NCBI GenBank assembly: GCA_947179485.1
Contig: OX359250.1
Location: forward strand, 41,796,600-41,860,599
DNA from: Allacma fusca
Lineage: Eukaryota; Arthropoda; Collembola; Symphypleona; Sminthuridae
DNA: 64,000 nt
Direction of reading: 5' to 3'
In this document: positions 13,191 through 25,128 of the stretch, piece after piece
Numbering within the stretch: the first letter of the stretch is position 1
Layout: each line of letters begins with the position of its first letter
The notes under the pieces: generated by a model
What the model was told of the DNA's origin: nothing
The model's input: the letters and a program-made list of their open reading frames with translations, nothing else
Database searches by the model: none
Position numbers and translations under genes: made by a program

Positions 13191-15581
13191 CTCATCTCCC
13201 TTATTAACCTTGAATAATTACCAGAGCATTGTTATTATTCCATTACTACTTGTACGCAATAACAATACAAGTTATGCAGACATGCACCTTTTATTATGCT
13301 CCCCTGTCCTCACTGAAATGATGAGCATTATACTGCAGCATATTATTCCTCACTAATGACGTGACGAGAAAATCTTTGGACGAAAAAGTCAAAAGTTTTG
13401 AGAGAGAGAGAAAAAAAAAACTTTAATGATCGTGACGACGACCAAACAACACCTCATATAAGTGCTGAGCAGGGTAGAGCCTGTAGAGAAAAACAAGCAA
13501 CGAGCCAACAACTACAATGATAATCTTGTCATTATTTTCCTCAAATGATTCCTCCCATATAGTCATACATGCACAGGAATTTTTTTTTTTGCAATATTTT
13601 TACAATTATTATCCCCGAAGCTTTCCCAATAAAAATAAGTTGTATGGGCATCAACGAGGAAAGAAGAAGTTGCTCCAATAATGTTACAAAACTCAAAATA
13701 TTTCATCACAATGTACAGCCTCGACTCGGCCCTCTCAGACAGGGACGTACATAGACATAGATACTACAATGAATAAAACAGTTGCAGAGGTAGTTTCATT
13801 AAAATTTCATGCCTTAATAAAATATAAATTGCCTATATACATCTAATTTTACAGGCAATTGAGATCACATGTGTCCCTATAGGAATGCATAGAGGCCTAA
13901 TTATGTCCAACAACATACCTGCCCAGAGAGTCCCATCCTACCATATTTTATTCCTCCCTTGAGTCAAGTTCTTGTTCATCTTCTTTTACAGAAGTCACTG
14001 ATTGAGTTCTAAAAAGAAGATAACTGACTACAATGTGCTGTATGTACTAGTGTCAATCGGCCCCTGAGTGTGCTGTGGAAAAGTCATATATAGTAGTTAC
14101 CAATGCTCCAAACATCAGCCAGTCAGTCCGTTAGCCAAATCAAGCCAAAATGAATTGCAGAGGTATTTAAAATCAACAAGATTGCTACACTTGTCATGTT
14201 CCTCCATACTTACAGTAAAGTATGTCCACTTGAGAACATGTTGGAGAAAGAAGTTACTTAACGATTCATTTATTACGCACTTGGACGTGTAATCCTGACG
14301 TGTAGGACCAAGTTACGGGGCTCTTAATGCCCATGAATTAAAGTGATCATTTCACAAGGGCCTATAGCTTATTTACCGGAGACGACTTGCACGGATACCG
14401 AATCAATTCTTCTAGATGGAGGCTCGTTTTGTATCTATAGATATGGGGTATTGTGTGTACAGTGTGTCTGGTTCCCCTCAACGCTACCCCGCCTCTGCCT
14501 GCATATGGGTCAGGATCCACGTCCATAAACGAAGGGATTAACTACTACGGGGAATACTGTTAAAAAGGATTTTTCCCTATGAAAATCCAGGGCTGTTGAA
14601 GATTGGTCGTGGGGAAAATAATGCAAAGCTTGTCGTCTCATAAAATATACGTTCCGATGATAAATCAGACTAGATGATGATAATAGATCAAAATTAAAGA
14701 CAAGCTGACATGCAAGTAATGAGGAGATGGGCGGGTAAAGTCATTAGCACTAACCAGAAGCGATAGAATATTATACACTTATTCGGTTCTTGATGTGGAG
14801 TCGACTTGAAACCAGCCCGACAAAATACCATTTTTTCCTTCTCACTCACTCAGTCTTTTTTTTTTTATTTAGGAGGATCATGCCTGGGCTGGGTTTACAT
14901 ATATTAGAGAACCAAGGTGATTCTATAGGTCTTCCATGTGAATTCCCTTTTGTATGTATGTATGTGAGTGTGTATGTGTGTGTGTTGTGTTGTGTGTGTG
15001 GAGCTGAACACATGATACTAGGTTGTTGATATATATTAAGGGTGATATGCCCTTTCAATGCAACTCAAACATTACATTGAGAGCAATGAGGCGAACTTGT
15101 AAGGAATACTCCGTGTCTACTCCCCACTACAGAGGAACAAGTGTTGGGAGAGAGTGGATATATTTGTCTAAAAGTTAACCAGTCGACAAGATTTATGCAT
15201 GATTAAAATAATTTTCTGGTTAGTTAAATCCCTGGTGAATGCTACCAACCAGATCCGTGCACCAGCATCAGACAACGCTTATTTTCCAGCGTGGGCTGGC
15301 TCTCAAGTCGGTTTATATTTCAGCTGAGCTGGAGTACAAGGCGGAATGAAGACCTGATTATTTTTTCTTACTTTTTCACCAATGCATCATTACTATATTA
15401 TGTTATCTATATATAAGTGTAGGATCTATATACTCAATTTTTGAGGGAGAGAGAGTGAGAGAGAGAGAGTGAGAGAGAGTACTATATAGTAATAATGTTA
15501 CGGGGCATATCCCAATCAGACTCCACATCATAGTCTTGAGTATACAGATTCTATTGGATTTTATCCTTTAGGATGGTATAG

Positions 15582-15797
15582 CCTGCACTATGTGCATTAC
15601 AGTTCAATCCTGAACGTTTTACATTGCAATTATGCACAGCACATTAGAATTTCATAGTATATGCTGTGAATTACAAATCTGGAGTACATGAGGTACATTA
15701 CAATTCCGGAGTATATGCGGAACATTATAATTCCTGAGTCTACGTGGAACATTACAATTCTTGAGTATATGCAGAACATTTCAATTCTATAGTAACT
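15582..15797. repeat. 27-bp minisatellite, about eight degenerate units
   Basis: From 15636 to 15797 six consecutive 27-bp units can be laid out, each near the pattern 'GNGGAACATTACAATTC' followed by 'CTGAGTATAT'. Two more diverged units lie to the left. Because 27 is a multiple of three, the minus strand stays open and reads as a nine-residue repeat (IVMFxIYSG-like). I regard this as repeat-driven rather than a gene. Confidence 0.8.
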
Positions 15798-16385
15798 GCT
15801 GCATATAGTTGCATATAATTGCTCGGGACTAAAAGAGTGTAATGAATCAACGGTGAATAGTAATCTGAGGTGAGAAAGGTTTGAGTGGATCTTAAACCTA
15901 CTCTGATGCATCTTGGACCGGTACGTCCTTCTGTAGCTCTTGAGAACTACATGTATCTGTCTATAGGAGGGGACTCGGGTGAAAAGTAATTACTTATAGA
16001 TATCTATGTGTAATATAATGTATGGCCCGTAGCAGCATTATGATTAAATTCACTGTTGAGTCCAATAGAATTGCCTGGTTTCATATTACACTAAACCATG
16101 ATGAGCCTATTCTTCCACGTCTAATTAATTAACTTGATTTCGATTATGACTTTGCGAGGGGATTTGAGTGTGGATGAGCATGTTAGGAGATTACGTACGG
16201 GGCCCGTCAGAGACATCACACATGACTGCTTCCGTGGGCATAGTAATTGATGTGATAAGACATCTAGGATTTGTCGTTGGGACAGTCACTCACACGTTCG
16301 ACGACTCTGGGCCGAGGGTTCTAAGGAGTGAGTCCGTTACGGGAAAAATATGTCTCATAAACATCCAGTCATTTGTTTTCTAAGT

Positions 16386-16430
16386 GCACACACACACACA
16401 CACACACTCACTCACTCACTCACTCACTTT
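16386..16430. repeat. CA and CTCA compound microsatellite
   Basis: About ten CA units followed by about five CTCA units. Confidence 0.95.
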
Positions 16431-16974
16431 AGTCTTCAACTACTGAAACGTCAGTCAGAGTGTAATAAGTGAAAAATATATGTACGAATCATAAAATCAC
16501 CCTTGCAAATGTAAGATATTTAAATGCTCACACTTGACGACACCATTACGAGAAATATTGCTGTATGTCCCTGTGAGAAACTTGTGGATAAAAGTATGGG
16601 TGGAGGGAAATAAAAATGGGATTTTTATGAAGGATGGCATGAACCCCAGCGTAATTAAGAGTGACCAAGTGGTACTAAAAAGCTATTGAAAATAATCTCC
16701 ATAAAAATGCGGATCACTTTTTTTTTCCCCCTATCAAATGTTTAAATAAAAGCAGGTTACGTTTTTACTACGAGTGGTATAAAATGTTACTCGATCTCAG
16801 GGAAATTGTAGTCGGCGATTTAATTGAAGCTCTGAATAAGCTCTTTTTTTTCCAGTAGTCCTATGTAACAAACGGATTTCCTGGAATGAAGCCTCACAAT
16901 TTGGGAGTGAGTCCTTCCACAATGCCCAGAGTCGACAGAGTCTCTGAGAGGACGGAGATTATAGTGCGTGGAGT

Positions 16975-16976
<2 letters not shown>

Positions 16977-17006
<30 letters not shown>
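16977..17006. repeat. GA microsatellite
   Basis: About 14 GA units. Confidence 0.95.
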
Positions 17007-17010
<4 letters not shown>

Positions 17011-17460
17011 TAAGTATATAAAGATTTGAAACGGTCAGAAAAAGTCAATAGTCGATTAGTTGATCTGAATAGCTATTTATTGCTGGTTACTTTTGAATGC
17101 CTGTAATTACCCGTGTATAAAATAGTGATTAATAATTATTTATCGTAAATATTCTTGCCCTTTGTCTTCCCTTCCCTGGCCTGGAGCAACTTCATCTTCC
17201 CTCGATAGATACATGGGATATGCTCTGGTTTTTATGCCAATCAATTTATTGTGATTGTGTATCATTACAACGGCGGGTTGTCTTTAGTTTCTTCTTTCAT
17301 ATCTCTGCATTTGACTAACTACACCACGTAAGTACTATTTGGCTCCTTAGTAGTTAGTTGGAGGAGTTGGTAGCATTCGTGCAAGATAAAGAGACCAATC
17401 TTCCGTCAATAGCAGGCTTTAGCGTGAATGCACACTGGAATTGTGATATTGTAATGTGAT

Positions 17461-17461
<1 letters not shown>

Positions 17462-17518
<57 letters not shown>
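17462..17518. repeat. CT microsatellite
   Basis: About 28 CT units, the longest pure tract in the window. Confidence 0.95.
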
Positions 17519-17520
<2 letters not shown>

Positions 17521-17659
17521 AGTAAGTTTAGTAACTACTACTCCCTCCTTGTTCTGGTTATTGGACTGTATGTAAATATACATGGTTTATTGTAAACCGT
17601 AAAAGAAGTCATGACCAAATACTAAATGGATGGAGGAAGGGAAGCTTTTCTCAGAATGG

Positions 17660-17661
<2 letters not shown>

Positions 17662-17707
<46 letters not shown>
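17662..17707. repeat. CT microsatellite
   Basis: About 23 CT units, only about 145 bp from the preceding CT tract. Confidence 0.95.
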
Positions 17708-17711
<4 letters not shown>

Positions 17712-18400
17712 TGTAATGGGAGGATATATTGAGGAGAAAAAGTAGACAAAAAGTCAACTGCTTGTTACGGGTATGTTAATCTGTATCACGATACCATAAC
17801 AGTGAAACAAAACAAGTAGGGAAGTATTATGCTGTTAAATGATGATGAAGACGGTGATGACTTTTCCAGTCTATCATTATCTCTTTTATGCTCCCTTCCT
17901 TTAATATTACACGCTCTCCTACAGCAGCTAATTGTACGCCGGCTAGACTCCTCTACTTTACTCATGTCATTTCATTACAAATAGCCCAGATTGTCAGATT
18001 TCCCTCTTTAATTTCAAGTCCTCGTTAAAAAAAAAACATAATTACACTTACTCCGATCCTACCCAATTACTATACTTGAGTACAGTTTGACGAATTCGAT
18101 TATTCCCTTCCAAAAAACTATTTTCTTTCCTGGACTCTCCTCTGAGGCCATTGTGCACTCTCTCTCCCTCCTTTTTTGCCATTTATCAACGGTTTCTCAA
18201 CGGTCCATGCATTTACTCAAAAATACCTCCGCATTGGGGAAATACTAAAAAAAAAAAGATAATACACCTGCGAAATTCTTTTGGGACTTTTGATTGCTTG
18301 TACTTTTTTTAAAGTCATTTATGTTTTTTTTATTGGATGTAATCATTTTGTTTTGAAGCCATCCCCAACTTTATTTCTGGGATTCTTCCGAATTTAAATA

Positions 18401-21400
18401 ATCTGGTGTCATTCCTTCCTTACAGAGATCTTCGGAAGGATCTCTACGGGAGTTTTTTTTTCCAAAATAATCTTTGTTCTGTGGGAACGGGAAAGAATAG
18501 TTGGAGGAAGGAATTCCTTAGAATTTATGTACAGCTTCCGCCATCTATTGGGGAGTCTTGTGAAGCTTTTTGAGAGCAATGATGCTTCCCTGCTACGATT
18601 TGGACTTTGTATTAAGTAAATACAAGTATGGAAGTAAATGTGATCACGTACGGATTGGGGCAGCGTACTTGGGTGAGTAATTATATTAAAAATATATTTT
18701 AATTTGACAGGATTTAATAGGATTTTGCGTCCGGCCAGAGGCAGGATCCGGTTATTTTATAAATAATGAAATTTTTTCTATTAATTCTGAAAGGAGTATT
18801 TAATTGGGGTACATTTTGGACAGAAGTGAAGGCACTGATTCTATGGATTTTTCAAAAAGGATTTATCGGGAGACGAACGGTCAAGGTTGATTATTTCTTG
18901 TTGTAGAACTCGAATAAGGAGATTCTGAGTTAGAAGATTGGAAACTGATTGTTTTGTAGATTGTTGTTTCGATAGGTGCCAGATTTCAGGGAGTGGTTTT
19001 AAAATTTTGAATTTCTGTCTGCAGGAACGATCAGTTGAAATAACGAAATTCTGGAACCAAGGATGGAACTGGGTATTATTTTGGGCTCACTCGGGGCTCG
19101 CGATTTTAAAAAGGAGGATTTGGATTTGTTAAAGGTGATGGCTGTGATCTGTTCCTTGTGTAAATAAGATTAAAATTTCAAGGAAGATTCGTGATGAGAA
19201 TTTTGCGGATGATAATATTATTGAATTCATTCTCGTAATTCAAAAAACTTGTTTCTGAGCTATTAATGGGGAGGGATTAAACTGTATACCTACAAAATTA
19301 CATGAGCAAAAGGTCAGGTATGTGTGTGAATCTTAGTAATTTTAAGGTTGGGCGTAACCGCTGTATATGCGAAGTCAACCAGAAATTTGTATGATTATAA
19401 TTTAATGGAAGTTCCTTGGAGGCTTAGATTAACGACGTAGAAGTTGAGGAAATATTGGCAAAAATTATAAGTAGGGTGCGATACGCGTATTTTTAATTCA
19501 AGCTTTTTTCACGAAAAAAGTAGACCAAGTACATGAAGTGTTTTATTTAGTTTATTCATCAAATGGCAAATTATTTTTCTTTTTTCTTTACTTTGTAGGA
19601 CGTTTTCGTTGGATGGATGTGGACGTTTAGCGAGTCCGTTTCCCCTTAAAAGACTCATTTTTGGAACGTTTGCTCACATTTGGTACGACTTTTCAGACAG
19701 TAAGTAACTGCTTTTTAGAATATTTTAACCGATTGGGATATGGGGCGTTTTGATGAAGATACTATCAGTATGACGAATTTTTCATTTTCGACCACTCATT
19801 TAGTGGTCTAGTCGGCTTGTTTTTTTCTTAAATTGTGAAGTTTTGGGGGGTTGTAAATATATATAAGGGGCTCTTAATAATGTGAGGGTAATTTGGTATT
19901 TATATTCAAGTCGTGAACATCTTTCATTGCAATCATATATTTTGTACTTATTATTGCTACCTCAGTATTCTGTTGAGTTGTCTTCGTTTCGTCTGTGGGC
20001 AGCTCTAGGCTTATTTCGGCATGTTTTATGAAAAGGGGTAACTGTTAATGATGAAATAAAAGTTCAGCTGAGGATCGATAGACTTTCTACTCCATGTGTA
20101 CTTCTGGGTCACTGCCTTGAATCCAAACTTCCTATTAAAATTCTTCTTTTGAAATGTGGGGATTAATTTTGGGTTTTAGGGATTACAAACCAAATAGGAT
20201 GTTTCTGTTGTTCAGGGAAAAGTGTTCATACGAATTGTGGTGTCCAGTCCATGATGTAGCCGTGGGTTATGTTATGTTCCATTGAACCTTCCAGTGATAT
20301 TAAATGAAATGTCACCTGGTTCTTTGAATATTTTTAAATATCAGTATCCATTATCCATCTTTTATAATGATTATGGATTGCATCTATCTAAAAATCAGAC
20401 TTCGTTCAATGGTTTCAAGATTTAATTGAAGATTGTGTGTTAAACCGTGTCCACGGAAATTTTTATTTTTAGTCATGAATTCTTTCTTCGGGGTCTTGCG
20501 GACAGATTTACTATCTTTAGTCCATTGCCTTGTTTTTGGGACTGAAAGATGATGTAACTTACAATTAGTGAACAGATGACATATCATTCGTCCTCCCTGT
20601 AGCATAAAAGGGGCAATGGCAAGCAGTATTCAACAGTTTATCCATTTTTAAGCCAATTAATGATGTACCAGTTTTTCTAAAATCAATTTCATTTATTCAG
20701 GCCAGTCTTGAGAGGTTGTGAATTTGCACATATATCGTGCCAGGAACGCCCTTTAATTGTATTCTGGTGAAAAAACATATACTTATATTATACATAAATA
20801 TATGGTGTCAAGAATCATTTTTCGATTTTTCACTACTCCGAAACCTAATTCAAATAAACTGGGGGTGTAGAAAATATTCATCTTCCCCAGTTCGTCAAAA
20901 TAGTGTTGATGATTTTCTAATATTAACTTCACAAGTTGAAGTCAACAATTATTGCGGTTCAGTTAGTGCCAAAGATAACGTAGGCTTTAGATTGATTATT
21001 CTAGTGGCAAAATTTCACTGGGATTTGTATCAGTGCACTTGTATAAAATTTTATGTAGGTACTTATGTAGAGTTTCATTTTTAAATTTGGTTTGTGACAA
21101 ATTTTATAGTGTTTTCTCCAAGCCATCAATGGATAATAAATAGAAAATGACATTGGAAGTATGCTAGTAAGGGTTCAAAAGCATTTTATGTAAATCGAAA
21201 CTACATTTAAATATTTGTGTGATTGCTTCATTTACTTTTAATAAAGCCAAAACCCGGTTTACTGTGGGTACCGGGTTTTGTTAAGGTTTACTCGGTCTAA
21301 TGATTTACTCGGTTGCCCTTTATTAATTAAAGTGCATTAATTGCATTCCAAAATCCAAATAGTGGCGGAAAAGTATGGAAAATGGTGTGAATGTTTATTT

Positions 21401-22487
21401 GCTGATTTGCTACAAAATGAGTTTCAAATGACATCGTAAAGCAAAGGAAATTGTAATAAAAATCTAAGTCGTATTCCTTTAATTTCACTATTTATTAATA
21501 AGTTTTTTTAAGTTTACTTTTCTTCGCGAGCACAATTAGTAGTTTTGGATTGTACAAAAATCTGCTACCATTCTTAATCTTTGTAACAATAGAAATAATA
21601 ACTAATTGACTAAGTTTAATGGCTCGTGGCCAACAAGCCCAATATTATACTATCAACAAAAATAACAGCAATCGTTTTCCAGACAACCGAAATACGCGAT
21701 AAAAAATCAATAGATTAAATAATACAAACGTTTTTGTTTATAAGTCATGATGTTGGGTAGTCTTCAAAAACAAACAGAAATAATAAATAATTATTATGTA
21801 CAATAAGTTTTTATACGGCATGCGTAATTAAATAATTATAATATATATATATATATATATGAATCAGTAAGTGGTTTTTGATTTTCAGTAGCCTTATAAA
21901 ATTAGTTAGAATGAATTACTTACCACAATTTTGAAAACATTAAAACTAAAGCCCCGCCAGTTCTTCTGAGCTGAGCTGCGTTATTACCAGAATTAGCCTA
22001 CAAAATGGCTAAGATATTTCTTACAAATTCTTTTAGCATTTAAATAATTACTACATATTCTATATTATTCTAGCTATTATATTCTAGCTTTACATAAAAT
22101 TGGCGCTAAGGTTAATCATAGTAAAAGGGTTTATTAATGATAATAGATGTCAAACTTGAGTATAAAAACAACCTCGATGGAGTGTAGCAATGTAAAGTAT
22201 TTGCGATCTGGGAGTACCCATGATGGGCAAAAAATAATAATAATTGTGTCGCACTCACTCTAGTTAAAAATTGTATGAAAATTTGTGATTTTTCTATCGA
22301 ATGACACATTATTATGGAAGGAAAAATTTCTCTCGATAACATTTGTTGTGTACGTTTAAAGTTGTCTTGACTTTTTCCTTCAGTTTGGCCATACACTTGG
22401 AACTTATGATCCACTGAAAAAACAAAATTAAAAAAAATTAATTTTATTTTCAGGTCCTGATTCTATACCCGCACATAAAGTGTGTAT
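18401..22487. other. Gene desert, part 3
   Basis: No complete gene recognised. A 101-bp exon-like segment (19599-19699, plus strand), an AT microsatellite (21841-21860) and a perfect 10-bp hairpin (21249-21279) stand out. An AATAAA for the F-box gene reads on the minus strand at 22443-22448. Confidence 0.5.
19599..19699 (+). other. Orphan exon-like segment
   Basis: The segment is preceded by a strong pyrimidine tract ending TTTGTAG and followed by GTAAGTAAC, a near-perfect donor. One of three frames is open across all 101 bp and ends in FGTFAHIWYDFSD. This loosely recalls the G-x-H-x-WY-x-x-x-D signature of Mpv17/PMP22-family membrane proteins. I found no partner exons, and the usual Gly-Pro is missing. 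It could equally be a noncoding exon or a chance match. Confidence 0.25.
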
Positions 22488-24352
22488 TTACTGAGTCCGT
22501 ACATTTGTCCTCTCTTCCCAAGGGTAAGCATCTATGGTAAGCTTGGAAAATTTCTTCATTACTAGGAATACATGATGTACAGTCACGTCCGTGATTCTCA
22601 CATAGTAGTCCTCCGTGGTTATGACAAGCTCTTCCAGGTCTAAGGATTGTAAAGACACATGGGATGAGAACAATGTAAATAGGAGTCGTAAATAATATTG
22701 AAGGTATTACTTATGAAAAGGAAATCTTACTTATTAAATTAATCAAAGAGGGTCGACTTCTGACAGACTCAATGTTAAACTTTTCTGCCTCTTTCTCGCA
22801 CAGAGTGGCTCTGTGCTCCAGACTAGGGGCTCCCGTAAGAATGCTGTCTAAATGCAGGAGATCCTCTCCTAGGTGAAGTGTCAGTTTTACCAAGCCAGGG
22901 AGGGATAAGCATATGTTTTCGAAGGTCATTCGCTCGTAGCATATTTCCAACGAGGAAATTTTAGGGAACAGACGAATCATACGATGAAACAGGGCTGGGT
23001 CTGGACGATCTTTTGATGCAGGAAGGTTAACTTCCTCGACGGTTTGAGAGGGCTGGTCAAGTTTGGGTAGAAACCCGGTTGAGTCTCCAAAGGAGTACCA
23101 AAACATTATCAGAGAGAATTTTTTCAAACTGGGAAAAGTTTCTGGGAGCGAAAGATGGTCCAATCTCCAAGCCCACATTACGCCTACTTTGTTAGGATTG
23201 GACGCGAGTACCTCAAAACTTCGAAGTTTGGGCATTTTGGGGAGAGTAACTCTCTGGGGATTGCATACGGGTGGAATATAAACATTGTCATCTTGAAAAA
23301 TTAATTCTCCCTGGTCCTCAGCATGATCCTCCCATTCATAAGGCTTGCCCACACAGATACGGAGGTTTAGGAGAGTGTCTTTTTGGCTAGTTAAAAATTC
23401 TGTCAGAGCCTCTCCAGGAAATCCAACCCGTTTGTCTGGCTTCAAGTCAAATGTGCCCAGGGCTAAAGTTTTGATGGGATGGGACCAAGCCGTTAAAATC
23501 TTCAAATGCTCTGACTTCAAATATGAGTAGTCAATTCCTAGCGTAGTGACATTTCTAAAATTGTTCTGGGTATTTGTAAAGCAGCGTAGGATGGAGCTAA
23601 CGATAGGATGTTGTCTTTCATTGATAATGTAACTAGTCAGAGATAAATTAATTTTCCTAAGTCCTTCACTGTCTTGAAGGAGCTCTTCCATATTCATAAA
23701 TTGAGGGGTAAATCCGTCGTAAAAGCGAATCTTCAAGTCCAGATTTTCTAAACTGACGAAGCTCATTTTTCCATTCCGAGCTACTGCAGCCTTTTCTGCG
23801 TCAACCAGGACTTCAGGGCGGAAATGAAATATAAGTTTCAATTTTTTACATTTTTCTTGGGAGATATGATCGAAAACTGTTACGAAGTAAGGATCAGCTT
23901 GGGCAATTCTTTGGGAAATGTCAATATGATATTTTTCGTAGGGAAGACAGCGGGATGGGTCTTTCCCTTCAACGGTTCTAGCAAACTTCATTAGATTCTT
24001 TTGATGACTTTCACGTGTTATCTTCACAGCCTTTGTCCGGGGTTTCACCACCCTCGTGGCGCACCTGCACCAAAATTTATTAACCAGTCGGCACAGCATT
24101 AAATCTGGAACTTCCAGTTTCCTTAGAATACACATCAGGACCTGAAATATATTCAAAGAATTTAGACGTGTTAAAATCTATAGGTATATTACTAAATTAT
24201 AACTGGAATTTTTAGGAATATTTCCGAGCAAATTTGTCATGTATACATTCCCAGGTTACTTTAAAATATCTTACGTCTTCTATAAGTGCCGTATTCCCTA
24301 CGGTATTGCCCTCAGTACTTGGAAGTTCCACAGGTAACATGGATTCTGCCAT
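22488..24352 (-). CDS. F-box protein with LRR-like body
   Basis: A 546-residue F-box protein in three exons: 24352-24275, 24141-22731 and 22639-22488. Splice phases agree (0 and 1) and the last exon ends in TAA. Residues about 22-60 form the F-box (ALIEDVLMCILRKLEVPDLM, then LCRLVNKFW), which in this family binds Skp1 in SCF ubiquitin ligases. The rest has irregular leucine-rich segments (LENLDLKI, LRKINLSL, LVKLTLHL) of the type that recruits substrates, but no regular LRR count can be made by eye. The start is the only ATG in frame before the F-box and gives MAESMLPVEL. A minus-strand AATAAA follows about 40 bp after the stop. Substrate unknown. Such genes often belong to expanded families in arthropods. 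Confidence 0.8.
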
Positions 24353-25092
24353 TTTTTTCAAGTGTTGAAATCTGAAAACACAACATTTATCATTTTTATT
24401 ACCAAGGGTCCCGACTATTCTGCATTTTCGTCTCGGTATGACATATTTGCAATGATGCAGAATTTGTTAGTAAATTAACAGCTCGAGACAATTAACATTC
24501 TGTTGATGTAAATTATTGTCGAGCAACTTGTCAGTTGTTTGGAGAAAAAAAAAACTCGTTTATCCATAAATCACAGCTACGGCATATTCTTAATTCCTAC
24601 TTTGTTAAGGTTACCCTACAGCAATTGCTTGACTAAACATGAGCTAAAGAAGATCCTTCATTGGCAGGATACATGACATGACACACGATAGTCAATAAAT
24701 ATGTGCTTACATTTGGACTCGTTGACGCCGGATTGAATTTTATTCCTCTGGAATTTTCTGAAAGTCCGAGTTAATGTGCTGCTATTTCCAAGCTTCAGCC
24801 TCCTCTCACAAATGATGTTGCTTATAATTATTGTTGTTCGATTTATTTTTTACTCAGGAAATTCAACAGCGACAAATCTAGTAGTGTGTTGATTATTCAC
24901 TTGAGAAAATTATGTTTTATTTTTAACGAAAGTGGGAGTTTTTATGTCCTTAGGAGCTAAATTATTATCCGGGAATTTTATTATGCTACAGAACTGACAT
25001 CATCACGATGACTTGTTTACTTATTGTCACTTTGTAAAATAAGGGCTGTTTCCTTTAAAATTTACACAAAATTCACTTGAGTTTGTATTGTA

Positions 25093-25128
<36 letters not shown>

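Larger units (their letters stand above)
12001..18400. other. Gene desert, part 2 (CT/GA tracts and a minisatellite)
   Basis: No gene recognised. Contents are CT tracts (13133-13187, 17462-17518, 17662-17707), GA tracts (15444-15480, 16977-17006), a CA run that becomes CTCA units (16386-16430) and the 27-bp minisatellite near 15.7 kb, listed separately. Confidence 0.6.

Noticed and set aside
15630..15911. Minus-strand frame with nine-residue repeats as a repeat protein
   Set aside because: Entirely explained by the 27-bp minisatellite; no splice or start context.
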